Assembly (NCBI RefSeq): GCF_030053135.1
Contig: NZ_CP125651.1
Coordinates: 186,001 to 250,000 of the forward strand
Origin: Rhizobium sp. BT04
GTDB taxonomy: Bacteria; Pseudomonadota; Alphaproteobacteria; Rhizobiales; Rhizobiaceae
Length of the DNA: 64,000 bases
Reading direction: 5' to 3'
Within the stretch, counting starts at the first letter, position 1. Each line of letters begins with the position of its first letter. Both the position numbers and the translations under genes were made by a program. Positions 62,804-64,000 of the stretch are shown here, one piece after another. Under the pieces are notes generated by a model. It was given only the letters and a program-made list of their open reading frames with translations, was not told the DNA's origin and did not search any database.

Positions 62804-63406
62804 TCAGTGCGGCGGTTCGGCAAGCAACACCCAGAAAGCGAAGAGCGGCGTGTCGACCGACCTCATGGCATGTTTGATGCCGGGGACATTGTAGAACGAC
62901 CCGCCGACGCCGGGCGAAAACCACACCCCGTCGCCTTGCTGGAACTCTCCCTTGGACAACACGAGATAGACCTCCTCCGGCGCATGGTCATGATCCGGAT
63001 AGCGCACATCAGGCGCCATCAACGTCACCCCGAACCACAGATCGCTCCGCTCCTCCAATCCACCCGGGCCGATGATCATCGCATTGGCATGCCCATCGAC
63101 GAAGTTGTCGGTGGCCGTGTGGTCATACTTGGTGCGCCGACGCCATTCAAGCATTGGTTCGATGCCTTTGAACGTCTCGATCAATCGCGTCAGCGGAGCA
63201 TAGGAGGTATCCACCGCCAGCGCCAGATCGAGGTGATCACAGACGGGCAACCGGCTTCCGTTTCCCTCACGCGGAGCTCCCGGACGCTCCAGCGCCGCAA
63301 AAAACTGACGAACAGAGCGGCGGGCCTCCGGAGCTTTCGCGAACTGATCGAAAGCCAGAGACGCCGCATCCACGAAAAGCTGGAGGCTTTCCCTGCGTAA
63401 ACTCAT
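62804..63406 (-). CDS. DMSP-lyase-family cupin (DddQ/DddL-like), metal site intact
   Basis: 200 residues from the ATG at 63406 (GGGGGGATGAT before it). Cupin motifs: RYPDHDHAPEEVYLVL gives His139, His141, Glu145 and Tyr147; VPGIKHAMRS gives His179, the set used by cupin DMSP lyases. In rhizobial betaine clusters members of this family lie with Etf and demethylase genes and probably act on a betaine-related compound, not necessarily DMSP. Located 62 bases after the DgcA/StcD-like gene. Confidence 0.8.
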   Translation of the reverse strand: MSLRRESLQLFVDAASLAFDQFAKAPEARRSVRQFFAALERPGAPREGNGSRLPVCDHLDLALAVDTSYAPLTRLIETFKGIEPMLEWRRRTKYDHTATDNFVDGHANAMIIGPGGLEERSDLWFGVTLMAPDVRYPDHDHAPEEVYLVLSKGEFQQGDGVWFSPGVGGSFYNVPGIKHAMRSVDTPLFAFWVLLAEPPH

Positions 63407-63468
63407 ATCATCCCCCCGAGACGATCGGCCGACAAGCGGCCGTTCCTTCAATCATGTATCCTTGACAA

Positions 63469-64000
63469 TCATATATCCTTGACGATGCGCAGGCCGTCAT
63501 AGATGGCGGCATGTGTGTTGCGCGCAGCGACGGCATCGCCAATCCTAAACAGCTGGAACTTGCCATCGGGATTGCGGATGACGGACTGAGGTTCTCCGGA
63601 AAGAAGCTGATCATGCGACATTGCGCCGAGATTGCTCGAGCTGGGCTTCAGTTCGAAATAGAGCTCGTCGAGCGGAATGGTCCCATGATTGACGACGATC
63701 TGGTCGAAGCTCTGCTGCCTGGCAATCCCACCGTAATCGCTGCCGACATGGGCGACGAGCTGGTTGCCGCTCTTTTCGACGGCTTCCAGACGGTAGGTGA
63801 CGGTGAAGGTCACGTCATGCTTCTGGAGAGACCGCATATAGGGCACGAGATTCATGGCCATGACCTCGGGCGCGAAGGACCGGTCCGGCGTCATGATCTC
63901 GACCTTGGCGCCTGCCTTGGCGAGAAACTCTGCCGCCTGCAGGCCGGCATGATCGCCGGCGTCGTCAAAGATCAGCACGTTGGTTCCAGGCTTCACGTCG
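63469..64000 (-). CDS. C-terminal part of a DgcA/StcD-type N-methyl amino acid demethylase
   Basis: The 5' part lies outside the window; 177 codons remain. The visible region is the C-terminal NAD(P)/ADP-binding half of an old-yellow-enzyme-type dehydrogenase such as dimethylglycine or N-methylproline demethylase: VLIFDDAGDHAGLQAAEFLA, PDRSFAPEVMAMNLVPYMRS, NHGTIPLDELYFELKPSSSN. These enzymes remove the second N-methyl group as formaldehyde and deliver electrons to Etf. Its place directly before the cupin, etfB and etfA genes supports that role; N-methylproline is the likely substrate. Confidence 0.85.
   Translation of the reverse strand, partial: DVKPGTNVLIFDDAGDHAGLQAAEFLAKAGAKVEIMTPDRSFAPEVMAMNLVPYMRSLQKHDVTFTVTYRLEAVEKSGNQLVAHVGSDYGGIARQQSFDQIVVNHGTIPLDELYFELKPSSSNLGAMSHDQLLSGEPQSVIRNPDGKFQLFRIGDAVAARNTHAAIYDGLRIVKDI

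Noticed and set aside
1..64000. CRISPR arrays, insertion sequences, integrases, tRNA or rRNA genes
   Set aside because: I saw no regularly spaced direct repeats, transposase or integrase motifs, or tRNA cloverleaf sequences on reading the window; a dedicated tRNA and repeat search would be needed to exclude them fully.

Overview
The window is high-GC, densely packed alphaproteobacterial DNA. Rhizobium-type gene families (PutA without a DNA-binding domain plus divergent PutR, DUF2934, DUF6522, many LysR/GntR/LacI/AraC regulators, large numbers of ABC uptake systems) and RIME-like intergenic palindromes point to Rhizobium or a close relative. The content is almost entirely catabolic and transport genes, as on a rhizobial chromid or large plasmid, but no replication, conjugation, rRNA, tRNA or CRISPR sequence is visible, so the replicon type is an inference.

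Layout. 1-1446: 3' part of a DUF2264 gene. 1.5-2.3 kb: a hydrolase remnant and two small alpha/beta-barrel-like proteins. 2.5-4.6 kb: a minus-strand group of small proteins (MESH1-like HD hydrolase, DUF2934, two unknowns, DUF6522). 4.6-7.3 kb: HPP-CBS membrane protein with a LysR regulator, and a small membrane protein. 7.7-13.9 kb: tartrate/malate-type dehydrogenase, then a complete L-threonate pathway (LtnD, OtnI, OtnK, OtnC) with a divergent LacI regulator and three clear operators. 14.5-22.0 kb: HAD hydrolase, dipeptide-type ABC transporter with a fused double ATPase, and a DAO-family oxidase, substrate unknown. 22.2-29.7 kb: the most unusual region: DUF971, an AprA-like flavoprotein, an AprB-like mini-ferredoxin, a HEAT-repeat protein, a Crp/Fnr regulator and an ABC transporter whose binding protein carries a NosL-like C-terminal domain. 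29.8-30.4 kb: chemoreceptor remnant. 30.4-35.0 kb: putA and putR. 35.1-37.5 kb: HxlR pseudogene, LysR, NmrA-like reductase. 38-43 kb: PhcB-like methyltransferase, GGDEF-EAL protein, hexapeptide acyltransferase fusion.

43-64 kb is one large betaine-degradation region, nearly all on the minus strand. It contains a Rieske N-demethylase and its reductase (plus strand, divergent from a LysR), a broken DddP-like M24 gene, a GATase1-AraC regulator, a proline-racemase-family protein, a ProVWX-type ABC transporter, FAD oxidase, aldehyde dehydrogenase, DapA-family lyase and GntR, followed by Gfa, FghA and AdhC (glutathione-dependent formaldehyde oxidation), EtfA/EtfB, two DMSP-lyase-family cupins and the end of a DgcA/StcD-type N-methyl demethylase. 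The logic is uptake of a proline-betaine-like compound, oxidative removal of two N-methyl groups (Rieske enzyme, then the Etf-linked demethylase), disposal of the released formaldehyde, and degradation of the resulting (hydroxy)proline. PutA/PutR in the same window can finish proline oxidation to glutamate.
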